A DNA stretch of 64,000 nt from Caulobacter sp. Its GTDB lineage: Bacteria > Pseudomonadota > Alphaproteobacteria > Caulobacterales > Caulobacteraceae. The notes below the pieces were generated by a model that was not told the origin of the DNA, searched no databases, and saw only the letters and a list, made by a program, of their open reading frames with translations. Both the position numbers and the translations under genes were made by a program. Positions 38,411 through 49,435 of the stretch are shown here, in pieces; positions within the stretch are counted from its first letter, which is position 1, and the number at the start of each line of letters is the position of its first letter. The DNA lies in the NCBI GenBank assembly GCA_029866155.1, contig JARWZW010000050.1, positions 1 through 64,000 on the forward strand, written 5' to 3'.

Positions 38411-39133
38411 ATGAACAGATTCCATTTCCTGACGGCAGCGGCCGTGGCATCCCTTCTGACAGGCGCTGCCCTGGCCCAATCCCCGACCGTCGACCGGGAC
38501 GCCGCTCCTTGGAGCTATCCCGTTGCGCGGCCATCTCTTCCGCCGGCCAGGTCTGAATCTCCGACCCAGGCCGTCAGGACCAGCGGCAATCTGAAGGTCC
38601 TTGCGCCGACCGACGCCCCCGACACAGTCTCGCCCGCCCGAGACCCTGTGCTGCTGATGGCCAATGCGGCCCGGTTCCGTAGGCTGCTGACCAGCCAGGT
38701 CATAGGCCACACCGTGGACGCCGCTCAGGAACCTAAGGACCGAGGCCAGGTCTCGCAGTCCGGCAACCTCGACTTCGCCCAGACGGACACCCGCCTCCCC
38801 GCCGGCCTGGCCCTGGATGGTGGCAGGGGTCCGACGCGGGAAACGACCAAAAAGGAATCAGCCAAGCCGGTTCTGACCCCGGATGAAGCGGCGCCCATGG
38901 TTCTTTCTCCGGCGGATTCCCCCGCCGGAGCCGGAATGGAACCCGCAGATTCAGCCGTCCCGGTCGGAGACTCCCTATCCGACAAGGCGGCGATGCTGCC
39001 GGACGCCGTCCGGCCGATGATCGCCGACACGGTCCTGGTAACCAACGGACCTGTCCGGGATACGGTCGAAAACCGCGTCAAGTACCCGCCTGAATCGCGA
39101 GCCGGTTCCCGCACGGCTGCGCGCGGCAATTGA
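38411..39133 (+). CDS. exported hypothetical protein
   Basis: Signal peptide MNRFHFLTAAAVASLLTGAALAQS; rest Pro/Ala/Asp-rich with no recognised domain. Confidence 0.5.
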   Translation: MNRFHFLTAAAVASLLTGAALAQSPTVDRDAAPWSYPVARPSLPPARSESPTQAVRTSGNLKVLAPTDAPDTVSPARDPVLLMANAARFRRLLTSQVIGHTVDAAQEPKDRGQVSQSGNLDFAQTDTRLPAGLALDGGRGPTRETTKKESAKPVLTPDEAAPMVLSPADSPAGAGMEPADSAVPVGDSLSDKAAMLPDAVRPMIADTVLVTNGPVRDTVENRVKYPPESRAGSRTAARGN

Positions 39134-39236
39134 CCGCCGGCTCCTCCAAGGCCTCTGCTTCGCTTGAAGACCCAGTCGGGGGGCCCTATGGTCCGCCGAC
39201 TTTTTTGCACCTGCGAACGCGCTTCAGATCGACCCC

Positions 39237-40142
39237 ATGACCGGCACCCCCCCGAACAGCTTCCAGAACCTGATCCTGACGCTGCACCAGTACTGGAGCG
39301 AGCAGGGCTGCGTCATCCTGCAACCCCATGACCTTGAAGTCGGGGCTGGCACCCTGCACCCGGCCACGGTCCTGCGGGCCCTGGGTCCCAAAGCCTGGAA
39401 TGCTGCCTATGTGCAACCATCCCGGCGCCCGGGTGATGGACGTTATGGCGAGAACCCCAATCGCCTACAGCACTATTACCAGTATCAGGTGCTGCTGAAG
39501 CCCAATCCCCCCAACATGCAGGACCTCTATCTGGGCTCGCTGGAGGCCATCGGGCTGGATCCGCGCCAGCATGATATCCGGTTCGTCGAGGACGACTGGG
39601 AGAACCCGACCGTCGGGGCCTGGGGCCTGGGCTGGGAAGTCTGGTGCGACGGTATGGAGGTGTCGCAATACACTTACATGCAACAGGTCGGCGGCCTGGA
39701 CGTCTATCCGGTGGCCGGTGAACTGACCTACGGGCTCGAACGGCTGGCCATGTATGTTTTCGGCGTCGACAGTGTCTACGACCTGCCCTTCAACGATCCG
39801 TCAGCTCCGGGCGGCGGCCTGACCTATGGCGATGTGTTCCTCGAAAACGAGCGCCAGATGAGCGCCTACAATTTCGAGATCGCTGATGTCGAAACCCTGA
39901 AGCGACAGTTTGCCGACATGGAGCTCCAGGTTCCCCTCATTCTGGCTGGCAAGGGCCCCCAGGGTCAGGCCCTGGTCTTGCCCGCCTATGACCATGTCCT
40001 TAAGGCCAGCCACCTGTTCAACGTGATGAACGCCCGCGGCGCCATCGCCGTGGCGGAACGGGCCAGTTACATCGGCCGAATCCGCGACCTCTGCAAACTC
40101 TGCGCGTCCGCCTGGCTGGAACAGCAGGAGAGGGCGGCGTGA
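39237..40142 (+). CDS. glyQ: glycyl-tRNA synthetase alpha subunit
   Basis: [68 protein letters not shown]. Confidence 0.98.
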   Translation: MTGTPPNSFQNLILTLHQYWSEQGCVILQPHDLEVGAGTLHPATVLRALGPKAWNAAYVQPSRRPGDGRYGENPNRLQHYYQYQVLLKPNPPNMQDLYLGSLEAIGLDPRQHDIRFVEDDWENPTVGAWGLGWEVWCDGMEVSQYTYMQQVGGLDVYPVAGELTYGLERLAMYVFGVDSVYDLPFNDPSAPGGGLTYGDVFLENERQMSAYNFEIADVETLKRQFADMELQVPLILAGKGPQGQALVLPAYDHVLKASHLFNVMNARGAIAVAERASYIGRIRDLCKLCASAWLEQQERAA

Positions 40143-40218
40143 GCCGCCTGAAGCAGACCTTGCTCTCCGTCCGTCGCAATCACAGCCCGCATATCAGAAG
40201 CGGCCATCCAGAATAGCC

Positions 40219-42234
40219 ATGCCCCAACTGCTTCTCGAACTGTTTTCCGAAGAGATTCCCGCCCGTATGCAGGCCCAGGCGGCCCGCGATCTCGAACGCA
40301 TGATGCGGGATGGCCTGTCCGCCGCCGGCCTGATCAGCGAGGGCATGAAGGCCTATGCCGGTCCCCGGCGGCTGGCGCTGGTGGTCGAGGGCCTGCCCCT
40401 GGCCCAGGCTGACCGTGACGAAGAATTGAAGGGGCCCAGGGTTGGATCGCCAGACCAGGCGGTCGAGGGTTTTCTGCGCAAGACCGGCCTGTCCCGCGAG
40501 CAGCTTGTCGAGCGGGATGGCCTGTGGTTCGGCCGCATCCACTCGGCTGGCCGGCCAACGCCGGAGATCATCGCCGAGCTGGTTGAGCAGACGGTGCGGG
40601 GTTTCCCCTGGCCCAAGTCCATGACCTGGGGCCATGGACGTTTGCGCTGGGTTCGGCCGCTGAGCCGCATTCTATGTGTCTTTGATCGGCAGGTCGTTCC
40701 GGTGAGCTTCGAGGGCCTGGTCGCAGCGGATCTAAGCCAGGGTCACCGGTTCATGGGCAGCGGTCTGGCTTTTCGCGCCCGGGATTTTGATGAGTACCGC
40801 GAGGCTCTGGCCGGGCATTTCGTGGTCCTTGATGTCGAGGAGCGCAAGCAGCGCATTGTCGAGGGCGCGCGGACCCTGTGTTTCGCCCGTAACCTCGAAC
40901 TGGTTGAGGACGAGGGCCTGCTGGATGAGGTGGCTGGACTGGCGGAGTGGCCAACCCCCGTTCTGGGCGACATGGACCCCCAGTTTCTCGACCTGCCCCC
41001 GGAGGTGATCCGCACCTCAATGCGGACGCACCAGAAGTATTTTGCCGTGAGGGACCCGGCGACAGGCAAGCTGGCGCCGCATTTCATCACCGTGGCCAAT
41101 ATCGCGGCCGCGGATGGCGGCAGACTGATCGCGGCCGGCAATGCCAAGGTCCTGTCTTCGCGACTGTCCGATGCGCGCTTCTTCTGGGCAGAGGATCGAA
41201 AGGCCGGGTTTGAGCCTTGGCTGGAAAAGCTTTCGGGGGTCACCTTCCATGCCCGGCTTGGAACCATGGCGCAGCGCGTCGAGCGGATCGCGGTCCTGGC
41301 GAGGAAGATCGCGCCCCTGGTTGGCGCAGACCCTGATATGGCCGAAATGGCGGCGCGACTGGCGAAGGCCGATCTGTCGAGCCAGATGGTCGGGGAATTC
41401 CCTGAACTGCAAGGGGTGATGGGCCGTTACTACGCCCTGGCCGATGGCAAGGATCCGGCAGTGGCGGAGGCCATCAGGGACCATTACCGGCCTCAGGGAC
41501 CGGGCGACGCCGTGCCGGCCTCGCCGCTCAGCGCAACTGTGGCCCTGGCGGACAAACTTGACACCCTGACCGGGTTCTTCGCGATTGATGAAAAGCCGAC
41601 AGGCTCGAAGGACCCCTACGCGCTTCGTCGTGCGGCGCTCGGGGTGATCAGGATTGTCGTGGATGGTCAGAGGCGACTTTCCCTGACTCCGGTCCTTCAG
41701 GCCGCCGGCGATCAGGCCGAGAGCCTGTTGCCGTTCTTTGCTGACCGACTGAAGGTGGCCCTGCGCGACCAGGGCAAGCGTTTCGATCTGGTTGATGCGG
41801 TCTTTGCCCTGAAGGATGACGATCTGGTGCGGATCGTCGCCCGAGTCGACGCCCTGGACACCTTCCTCAAGACTTGGGACGGGGCCAATCTGCTGGCCGG
41901 CTATCGTCGCGCCGTGAACATTCTGAAGGCCGAGGAAAAGAAGGGCCCGTTGCCGACCGGAACCCCTGCGTTTGTCTCCGAACCGATCGAGGAGGCCGCA
42001 CTGTTTGCGGCGCTACAAACCCTGTCGCCGCAACTCGACGCCGCCCTCGCCGCCGAGGACTTCACTGGCGCCATGTCGGCCCTGGCCGGCCTGAGGGCGC
42101 CGGTTGACGCCTTTTTCACGGCGGTGCTGGTCAATTCGCCCGTGGCCTCGGAACGTGAGAACCGGCTTATGCTTCTTCGGCAGGTCCGTGACGGCATGGG
42201 CAGGGTCGCGGACTTCGCTCTGGTGACGGGCTAG
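40219..42234 (+). CDS. glyS: glycyl-tRNA synthetase beta subunit
   Basis: MPQLLLELFSEEIPARMQAQAARDLERM...; follows glyQ. Confidence 0.97.
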   Translation: MPQLLLELFSEEIPARMQAQAARDLERMMRDGLSAAGLISEGMKAYAGPRRLALVVEGLPLAQADRDEELKGPRVGSPDQAVEGFLRKTGLSREQLVERDGLWFGRIHSAGRPTPEIIAELVEQTVRGFPWPKSMTWGHGRLRWVRPLSRILCVFDRQVVPVSFEGLVAADLSQGHRFMGSGLAFRARDFDEYREALAGHFVVLDVEERKQRIVEGARTLCFARNLELVEDEGLLDEVAGLAEWPTPVLGDMDPQFLDLPPEVIRTSMRTHQKYFAVRDPATGKLAPHFITVANIAAADGGRLIAAGNAKVLSSRLSDARFFWAEDRKAGFEPWLEKLSGVTFHARLGTMAQRVERIAVLARKIAPLVGADPDMAEMAARLAKADLSSQMVGEFPELQGVMGRYYALADGKDPAVAEAIRDHYRPQGPGDAVPASPLSATVALADKLDTLTGFFAIDEKPTGSKDPYALRRAALGVIRIVVDGQRRLSLTPVLQAAGDQAESLLPFFADRLKVALRDQGKRFDLVDAVFALKDDDLVRIVARVDALDTFLKTWDGANLLAGYRRAVNILKAEEKKGPLPTGTPAFVSEPIEEAALFAALQTLSPQLDAALAAEDFTGAMSALAGLRAPVDAFFTAVLVNSPVASERENRLMLLRQVRDGMGRVADFALVTG

Positions 42235-42357
42235 AACAGAACCATCGCCCCCGGCGTAGCGCAGGAGGTCGCGTTCGGGTGTTTCCCCAGGCGCCCCCAG
42301 GCGCTATCTGGAGGCGTTCCGGTGGCTCCCGGAATCGATGTGCAAGAGGACGGCTCT

Positions 42358-45024
42358 ATGACGAACCGCTGGGTCTACAGCTTCGGAGGCGGCAGCGCCG
42401 ATGGAGACGCGTCGATGAAGAACCTGCTGGGTGGCAAGGGCGCCAACCTGGCCGAGATGTCGTCGCTGGGCCTGCCGGTGCCTCCCGGCTTCACCATCAC
42501 CACTGAGGCCTGCAATCGGTACTATGATGATGGCCAGATCTATCCCGAAAATCTGTCCGAACAGGTCGCAGCCGGTCTGGCCAAGATCGAAGCCGTGACC
42601 GGCAAGGTCTTTGGCGATGCTGCCAATCCCCTGCTGGTCTCAGTGCGTTCTGGGGCCCGCGCCTCCATGCCGGGCATGATGGACACCGTTTTGAATCTTG
42701 GTCTCAACGACGCGACCGTCGAGGGCCTCGCCAAACTGTCAGGCGACCGGCGTTTCGCCTTCGACAGCTACCGACGCTTCATCCAGATGTACTCCAACGT
42801 CGTTCTGGGGCTGGACCATCACGCCTTCGAGGAAATTCTCGACGACCACAAGGATCGGCTGGGCGTATCGGTCGACACCGCCTTGACCGCTTCGGACTGG
42901 GAAGGGGTGGTTTCGGAATACAAACAGGCGGTGGAGCGGGACCTGGGCGAATCCTTTCCGCAGGATCCGCAGGCCCAGCTCTGGGGCGCCGTCGGCGCCG
43001 TCTTCCAGAGCTGGATGAACGATCGGGCCAAATTCTATCGCCGCATGCACGACATCCCGGAAAGCTGGGGCACCGCGGTCAATATTCAGTCCATGGTGTT
43101 CGGCAATCTGGGGGAAACCTCCGCCACAGGCGTGGCCTTCACCCGCAATCCCTCGACCGGTCAGGCGCGGCTGTACGGCGAGTTCCTGATCAACGCCCAG
43201 GGCGAGGATGTTGTGGCCGGCATCCGCACGCCGCAGTCTCTGACACGGGCGGCGCGGGAGGAAATGGGCGACGCCAATCCCTCCATGGAGGAGGCGCTGC
43301 CGGCGGTGTTTGCTGAGTTCAGCGGCGTCGCCGCAACCCTGGAGCGCCACTACCGCGACATGCAGGACGTCGAGTTCACGGTCGAGCAGGGCCGACTCTG
43401 GATGCTGCAGACCCGCAATGGAAAACGAACCGCCAAGGCGGCGTTGAAAATCGCGGTGGACATGGCCAGCGACGGTCTGATCTCCGAGGAAGAGGCGGTG
43501 TCGCGGATCGAACCCGGAGCGCTTGACCAGCTCCTGCATCCCACCATTGCACCGGACGCCGAACGACTGGTGATCGCCAAAGGCCTGCCGGCCAGCCCCG
43601 GCGCGGCCGTGGGCGCCATCGTCTTCAGTTCGGAGGACGCCGAGCGGCGGGGGGCGGGCGGGGAAGCCGTCATCCTGGTTCGCCACGAGACAAGCCCGGA
43701 AGATATCAAGGGCATGCATGCCGCCCGGGGGATCATCACGGCGCGGGGCGGGATGACCAGCCATGCCGCTGTAGTGGCCCGAGGGTGGGGCATTCCCTGC
43801 GTTTCCGGCGCTGGCGAGATAACCATCGACTTGAAGGACCGCAGCTTCTCGGTGCGGGGCAAGATGTTCCGTGAAGGCGAAACAGTCACGATCGACGGCT
43901 CGACCGGTGAGGTCATGGCCGGTTCGGTTCGAATGATCGAACCGGAACTGACTGGCGATTTCGCCACCCTGATGGTCTGGGCCGACAAGGTCCGTCGCCT
44001 GAAGGTGCGGGCCAACGCTGAAACCCCGCTCGACGCCCGTACGGCTCGGCAGTTCGGGGCCGAAGGCATTGGCCTTTGTCGTACTGAACACATGTTCTTT
44101 GACGAACATCGAATCGCTGCAGTTCGGGAAATGATCCTGGCGGACGACGAGAGCGGCCGTCGCGCCGCCCTGGCGAAGATCGCCCCCTTCCAGAAGGCTG
44201 ATTTCGTCGAGCTGTTCACCATCATGGAGGGGCTGCCGGTCACGATCCGTCTGCTTGACCCGCCGCTCCACGAATTCCTGCCCCACGAAGAGGCCGATCT
44301 GCTGGCCGTTGCCGAGGCGACGGGGCTGGACCCGACCAAGCTCATGCGACGGGCCCGGGAACTGCATGAGAGCAATCCTATGCTGGGCCATCGCGGCTGC
44401 CGTCTCGGGGTCAGCTTCCCGGAAATCTACGAGATGCAGGTGCGGGCCATCATGGAGGCCGCCTGCGATATCGCCGCTTCCGGCAAGCCGGCGCCCGTGC
44501 CGGAGATCATGCATCCCCTGGTCGGCAAGGGTGAGGAAATGCGTTTCCTGCGCCAACTGACCGATCGCACCGCCTCGGCTGTCCTGGCCGAGCGCGGGCT
44601 GGCGCTGCCCTATCTGGTCGGGACCATGATCGAGCTCCCCCGGGCCGCTCTGCGGGCGGGTGATCTGGCGGAATTTGCAGAGTTCTTCAGTTTCGGCACC
44701 AATGACCTCACCCAGACCACGTTCGGCATCAGCCGGGACGATGCCGGGAAATTCCTGAACGACTACATCGACAAGGGAATTTTCGACAAGGACCCCTTCG
44801 TGAGTCTCGACCAGGAAGGCGTGGGCGACCTGATCCGTATCGCCACCGAGCGGGGCCGCGCCGTCCGCCCCGATGTCAAGCTGGGGATTTGCGGCGAGCA
44901 TGGGGGCGATCCCGCCTCGATCGACTTTTGTGAGCGGGTCGGGCTGGACTATGTCAGCTGCTCGCCGTTCCGGGTGCCCATCGCCAGGCTGGCGGCGGCC
45001 CAGGCTGCCCTGGTCCATCGCTGA
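42358..45024 (+). CDS. ppdK: pyruvate, phosphate dikinase
   Basis: MTNRWVYSFGGG..., LGGKGANLAEMSSLGLPVPPGFTITTE; GGMTSHAAVVARGWGIPCV; FGTNDLTQTTFGISRDDAGKF. Confidence 0.97.
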   Translation: MTNRWVYSFGGGSADGDASMKNLLGGKGANLAEMSSLGLPVPPGFTITTEACNRYYDDGQIYPENLSEQVAAGLAKIEAVTGKVFGDAANPLLVSVRSGARASMPGMMDTVLNLGLNDATVEGLAKLSGDRRFAFDSYRRFIQMYSNVVLGLDHHAFEEILDDHKDRLGVSVDTALTASDWEGVVSEYKQAVERDLGESFPQDPQAQLWGAVGAVFQSWMNDRAKFYRRMHDIPESWGTAVNIQSMVFGNLGETSATGVAFTRNPSTGQARLYGEFLINAQGEDVVAGIRTPQSLTRAAREEMGDANPSMEEALPAVFAEFSGVAATLERHYRDMQDVEFTVEQGRLWMLQTRNGKRTAKAALKIAVDMASDGLISEEEAVSRIEPGALDQLLHPTIAPDAERLVIAKGLPASPGAAVGAIVFSSEDAERRGAGGEAVILVRHETSPEDIKGMHAARGIITARGGMTSHAAVVARGWGIPCVSGAGEITIDLKDRSFSVRGKMFREGETVTIDGSTGEVMAGSVRMIEPELTGDFATLMVWADKVRRLKVRANAETPLDARTARQFGAEGIGLCRTEHMFFDEHRIAAVREMILADDESGRRAALAKIAPFQKADFVELFTIMEGLPVTIRLLDPPLHEFLPHEEADLLAVAEATGLDPTKLMRRARELHESNPMLGHRGCRLGVSFPEIYEMQVRAIMEAACDIAASGKPAPVPEIMHPLVGKGEEMRFLRQLTDRTASAVLAERGLALPYLVGTMIELPRAALRAGDLAEFAEFFSFGTNDLTQTTFGISRDDAGKFLNDYIDKGIFDKDPFVSLDQEGVGDLIRIATERGRAVRPDVKLGICGEHGGDPASIDFCERVGLDYVSCSPFRVPIARLAAAQAALVHR

Positions 45025-45100
45025 GGTTTCTGGCGGCTCACATTTTTGACCTGACAGACGGACGGAGGCGTGGCCTCCTATCCAAAACGCCAGGACGGAC

Positions 45101-46630
45101 ATGCCCAGTCAGAAGCCCCGCAACGCCATCGTCATCCTACTGGACAGCCTGAACCGCCATATGCTGGGGGCCTATGGTGGGACAGAGTTCACAACCCCGA
45201 ACCTGGATCGTTTCGCCGCCCGCTCGCAGCGGTTCACCAACCACTATACCGGCTCGCTACCCTGCATGCCGGCCCGGCATGACATCCTTTGCGGATCGCT
45301 TGATTTTCTGTGGCGGGCTTGGGGCTCCGTCGAGCTCTGGGAAGAGGCCATAACAGCCGGCCTGACGAGATGCGGGGTGACCACGCAGCTGATCAGCGAT
45401 CATCCCCATCTGTTTGAAAGCGGCGGTGAGAACTACCACGTCGACTTTACGGCATGGGACTACGAGCGCGGTCATGAGGGCGACCCCCGGAAGACCCGGC
45501 CTGACCCCAGCTGGCAGGGCGCCCCGCGGTTTGGCCGGGGCCACATGCCTTATGACAATTCGAGGGGCTGGTTCCGGGATGAGGCGGATTTTCCTGGTCC
45601 CCGGACGATGGGCGCTGCGGCCCGCTGGCTGGACGACAACGCCGGAGCCCATGACCGCTTTCTGCTCTTTGTCGATGAGTTCGACCCGCACGAACCGTTC
45701 GATACGCCTGAACCCTGGGCGTCTCTCTATGATCCGGAATGGCAGGGGTCGCATCTGATCTGGCCGCCTTATATGCAGGGCGCCATCGAGAAGGGAGTGC
45801 TTTCCGAGGCCCAGGCCCGGCAACTCAGGGCCAGCTATGGCGGCAAGCTTTCGATGATCGACCATTGGCTTGGACGCGTCATGGAGGCGGTTGATCGCAA
45901 TAATCTCTGGGACGACACCCTGATCGTGATCTGCACCGACCATGGGCACTACCTGGGCGAAAAGGACATCTGGGGAAAGCCGGGTGTGCCGGTCTATCAG
46001 CCCCTCGCCCATATTCCCCTCTTGATTCATCACCCGGGATTTGAGCCCCGCGAAGTCGCTGCCCTGACCACGGCTGTCGACATTCATGCCACCCTCGCAG
46101 ACCTGTTCGAGGTGGAGGTGCAGCATCGCACCCATGGCCATTCCCTTTTGCCTGTCCTGCAGGGCGATGCAGACGGTGTCCGGGACTGGCTGCTGACCGG
46201 AGTCTGGGGGCGCGATGTGCAGCTGGTCACCGGCCGGTACAAATACGTCCGGTCTCCGGTCACGGACAATGCGCCCCTGTCCATGCTGTCAAACCGCTGG
46301 TCGACCATGCCCACCCACGTGCTGAGCCGGGACGAGGCCCTTCCACCGCCTGACGGACGGGCCTTTCTGGACCGGATGCCGGGTTCGGACATCCCGGTGA
46401 TCCACCAGATATGGCGGGCGGGAGATCCGGTCCCCTTCTGGTCGCGCATGAAACCGGGCGGTCATCGATTGTACGATCTCCTCCAGGACCCCGAAGAGGC
46501 AGACAATCTTGCGGGCTCGGCGCTTGAAACGGAACTGGCCCGGCAGATGCAGCTTGCCCTTCAATCCCTTGGCGTCCCGGAAACGCAGTATGAGCGTCTG
46601 GGATTCAACCTGCACCTTTCGGGGAATTAA
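45101..46630 (+). CDS. sulfatase / alkaline phosphatase superfamily hydrolase
   Basis: NAIVILLDSLNRHMLGAYGG...TTPNLDRFA; CMPAR matches the CxPxR formylglycine motif; VICTDHGHYLGEKDIWGKPG. Confidence 0.9.
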   Translation: MPSQKPRNAIVILLDSLNRHMLGAYGGTEFTTPNLDRFAARSQRFTNHYTGSLPCMPARHDILCGSLDFLWRAWGSVELWEEAITAGLTRCGVTTQLISDHPHLFESGGENYHVDFTAWDYERGHEGDPRKTRPDPSWQGAPRFGRGHMPYDNSRGWFRDEADFPGPRTMGAAARWLDDNAGAHDRFLLFVDEFDPHEPFDTPEPWASLYDPEWQGSHLIWPPYMQGAIEKGVLSEAQARQLRASYGGKLSMIDHWLGRVMEAVDRNNLWDDTLIVICTDHGHYLGEKDIWGKPGVPVYQPLAHIPLLIHHPGFEPREVAALTTAVDIHATLADLFEVEVQHRTHGHSLLPVLQGDADGVRDWLLTGVWGRDVQLVTGRYKYVRSPVTDNAPLSMLSNRWSTMPTHVLSRDEALPPPDGRAFLDRMPGSDIPVIHQIWRAGDPVPFWSRMKPGGHRLYDLLQDPEEADNLAGSALETELARQMQLALQSLGVPETQYERLGFNLHLSGN

Positions 46631-46686
46631 GCTGACATAGGCGGCGTTTCGCGCGACGCCTTGAGAGTTCAAGGGGAGTAGGCCGC

Positions 46687-47889
46687 ATGAATAGTCCAGC
46701 TGTCTTCGATGCCGCAGCCGAAACGGCGCGCTATCTTTCGACCATCACGCCGCAGGCCCACGCCAAGGCCGAGGCCTATACCCAGGGTGGCCACTGGCTG
46801 ATCCTGGGATCGGCCCTGGTGTCCCTGGCCATCTCCTGGCTGGTCATTCGCAGCGGGCTGCTGGTGCGGATCCGGCAGGCGATCGAGGGTTGGCGTTCTC
46901 GGCCATGGCTGGCCTCTCTGGCCGTACTGGCGGCGGCGCAGCTGTTCATCACCCTGTTGGGCCTGCCATGGTCCATCTATGAATCCTGGTGGCGCGAGAG
47001 CCAGTATGGCCTGACCAGCCAGAGCCTTCCCGGCTGGCTGGGCGAATGGGCGATCGGGTCCGTCATCGGCCTGGTGGTTGGAACCCTGCTGATGACCCTT
47101 TTCTATGCGGTGCTCCGCCGGGCGCCGAAGACCTGGTGGATCTGGGGATCAGGCCTTTCAGTCGTATTTCTGGTGATCGGCCTGGTCATCTCCCCGATCG
47201 CCATCGAGCCGATCTTCAACAGTTACACCCCCGCCCCGCCCGGGCCGGTAAGGGACGCCGTGGTCGAACTAGCCAAGGCCCATGGCGTGCCGTCTGACAA
47301 GATCTTTGTCTATGACGGGTCCAAACAGTCCAATCGTTATACCGCCAATGTCTCGGGCCTGTTCGGGTCGGCGCGTGTCGCGATGAGCGATACGATGTTC
47401 AAGGCCGGTGCAGACATGGGGGAGGTGCGGGCCGTGGTGGCACATGAGATGGGTCATTACGCCCGCCAGCATATCCTCTGGCAACTAGGCGCCATGAGCC
47501 TGTTGCTGATCGCCGCCTTCTGGCTGGTGGACCGCTTTTTTGCGCCCATGGCCCGGCTGCTGGGCGCCGGCGAGGTCAAGGGAATCTCTGATCCGGCCGG
47601 TTATCCGGTCTTCATCGCGGCTCTCGTGGTCATCGGCGTGCTGGGCGGCCCGCTGATGAGCTCGATTTCGAGGATCGCCGAAACCGATGCCGACAATTTC
47701 TCATTGATGGCAGCCCGGGAACCCGATGGCTTGGCCCGGGCCCTCATGAAGACCGTCGAGTATCGCGCAGCCACGCCGGGGGCGCTGGAGGAGGCGCTGT
47801 TCTATGACCATCCCGCTGTCGGCAACCGCATTCGAAACGGTATGGACTGGAAGGCGCGGGAGATCGCCGCCGGGCGACTGAAGCGCTGA
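46687..47889 (+). CDS. M48 family (Ste24-type) metalloprotease
   Basis: Multi-TM N-terminus; VVAHEMGHYARQH (HExxH); ETDADNFSLMAAREP. Confidence 0.93.
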   Translation: MNSPAVFDAAAETARYLSTITPQAHAKAEAYTQGGHWLILGSALVSLAISWLVIRSGLLVRIRQAIEGWRSRPWLASLAVLAAAQLFITLLGLPWSIYESWWRESQYGLTSQSLPGWLGEWAIGSVIGLVVGTLLMTLFYAVLRRAPKTWWIWGSGLSVVFLVIGLVISPIAIEPIFNSYTPAPPGPVRDAVVELAKAHGVPSDKIFVYDGSKQSNRYTANVSGLFGSARVAMSDTMFKAGADMGEVRAVVAHEMGHYARQHILWQLGAMSLLLIAAFWLVDRFFAPMARLLGAGEVKGISDPAGYPVFIAALVVIGVLGGPLMSSISRIAETDADNFSLMAAREPDGLARALMKTVEYRAATPGALEEALFYDHPAVGNRIRNGMDWKAREIAAGRLKR

Positions 47890-47936
47890 TCTGCATCCAG
47901 GCCTGTCACGTAGACCGTTTCTAGTTTGGAGGCCTG

Positions 47937-48326
47937 ATGATGCTAGATACCCTGCTGCGGGCCGCTTACGGCCTTAACATCCTGATCCTGGTCCCCGTTG
48001 TCGGGTCCCTGTTGCTTTCGGTCGGTGGGCCAACTGTTGCGGTCTTCGAAAGCAAGGTTCCGGAGTCGGCCGGCCTGAGACTGCTCGTCGCCAGTCTCTG
48101 GGCCGCAATCCTCGCCTGTTCCGTATTCGGACTGATTGCGCCCCGGGCCTTTGTCGGAATCCTGTTGCTGCAGGTGATCTACAAGTCCCTTTATCTGGGA
48201 CTTTTTGTCTTGCCGCTGATCCGTTCTCAGGGCTGGGACACAGTCCCTTGGGGTGTCAGTCTGAGCTTTCTTCTCATCATCGGGCTCTGGCCAGGCTTGA
48301 TCTGGTCGGCCTGGAAGCCGGCCTGA
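47937..48326 (+). CDS. small multi-TM hypothetical protein
   Basis: Four hydrophobic segments; no recognised family. Confidence 0.65.
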   Translation: MMLDTLLRAAYGLNILILVPVVGSLLLSVGGPTVAVFESKVPESAGLRLLVASLWAAILACSVFGLIAPRAFVGILLLQVIYKSLYLGLFVLPLIRSQGWDTVPWGVSLSFLLIIGLWPGLIWSAWKPA

Positions 48327-48352
48327 TCAGTCAGCGTCCGGACTGAGACCCG

Positions 48353-49408
48353 TCAGACTGAAGCCGGATAGGCGTGAAGCCTGCCGGCCGGATCCTCGAC
48401 TTGGCCGCCGACCAGATAGTTGGGGCCGACCGGGACCTTCCCATGGCCGTCGGGGATGTCCAGCACGTAACCGGGCTGGCAGAGGCCCGAATAGGCGCCG
48501 CGCAGGGACCGCATCAGCGCCTGTCCCTCCGCGATCGAGGTCCGGAAATGGGCCGTGCCGGGCGCGAGATCGCCCTGGTGCAGATAATAGGGTTTGATCC
48601 GCGTCTCGACAAAGGCCCGCATCAGGGCGCCCAGGGTCTCGAGGTCGTCATTGACACCGCGCAGCAGCACCGTCTGGCTGACCATGGCCATGCCCCCCTC
48701 GATCAGTCGTGCGCAGGCCTGGCGGGCGGCGGGGGTCAATTCCCTGGGGTGATTGGCATGCAGCGCTATCCAGGTCGCCTTGCCGGAGGCTCTCAGCGCT
48801 TCAACCAGCGCGTCGGTCACCGAGTCAGGATTGACCACTGGGCCCCGGGTATGGAGCCTAACGACCTTGACGTGGTCGATCCGCGCCAGCCGTTCCATCA
48901 GGTCCCGCAGCCGGCGCGGCGAGAGCACCAGGGGATCGCCCCCAGTCAGGATCACTTCCCAGATGTCAGGTCGTTCGGCGATATAGGACATGGCCTGATC
49001 CAGTGCTGTGGACGACAGGGTTCCCTCTCCCTGGGGGCCGACCATTTCCCGCCGGAAACAGAAGCGGCAATAGACGGCGCAGGTGTGGGTGACCTTCAAC
49101 AAGACACGGTCCGGATAGCGATGAACCAGTCCCTCGACCGGGCTATGGACCTCGTCGCCGATCGGGTCGGGTCGCTCGAGCGGCGTGGAGTCGAGTTCGG
49201 CTTCGGAAGGCAGGAACTGGCGGGCGATAGGATCAAAGGGGTCATCGGGATCGATGAGGTCCATGATCGTCGGCGTGATGGCCACGGCGTATCGGTCCGC
49301 CACCTGCTGGAGTTTCGCCAATCGACCACGGTCGGCCAGGCCGTGTTCCGCAAGGGCCTCGGGGGTGCGAAGGGTGATGGCGCGGGTCATTGCGGGCCTA
49401 TGAAGCAT
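48353..49408 (-). CDS. epmB: EF-P beta-lysylation radical SAM protein (lysine 2,3-aminomutase-like)
   Basis: RVLLKVTHTCAVYCRFCFRREMVG (CxxxCxxC); ILTGGDPLVLSPRRL; next to epmA and efp. Confidence 0.88.
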   Translation of the reverse strand: MLHRPAMTRAITLRTPEALAEHGLADRGRLAKLQQVADRYAVAITPTIMDLIDPDDPFDPIARQFLPSEAELDSTPLERPDPIGDEVHSPVEGLVHRYPDRVLLKVTHTCAVYCRFCFRREMVGPQGEGTLSSTALDQAMSYIAERPDIWEVILTGGDPLVLSPRRLRDLMERLARIDHVKVVRLHTRGPVVNPDSVTDALVEALRASGKATWIALHANHPRELTPAARQACARLIEGGMAMVSQTVLLRGVNDDLETLGALMRAFVETRIKPYYLHQGDLAPGTAHFRTSIAEGQALMRSLRGAYSGLCQPGYVLDIPDGHGKVPVGPNYLVGGQVEDPAGRLHAYPASV

Positions 49409-49435
49409 ATGCCGGGGCTCCGCAAACCTCTGATA

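Noticed and set aside
37876-38710. Minus-strand ORFs and possible tRNA/RNA gene in the glnK-38411 gap
   Set aside because: No cloverleaf or T-loop consensus found; ORFs are Arg-rich shadow frames.
42739-45102. 787-aa minus-strand ORF antisense to ppdK
   Set aside because: Mirror ORF typical of high-GC codon bias; the plus-strand ppdK product is unambiguous and the antisense translation resembles no family.
45293-45310. Sulfatase motif CMPAR as an inactive variant
   Set aside because: It still matches the CxPxR core for formylglycine formation, so this is normal variation.
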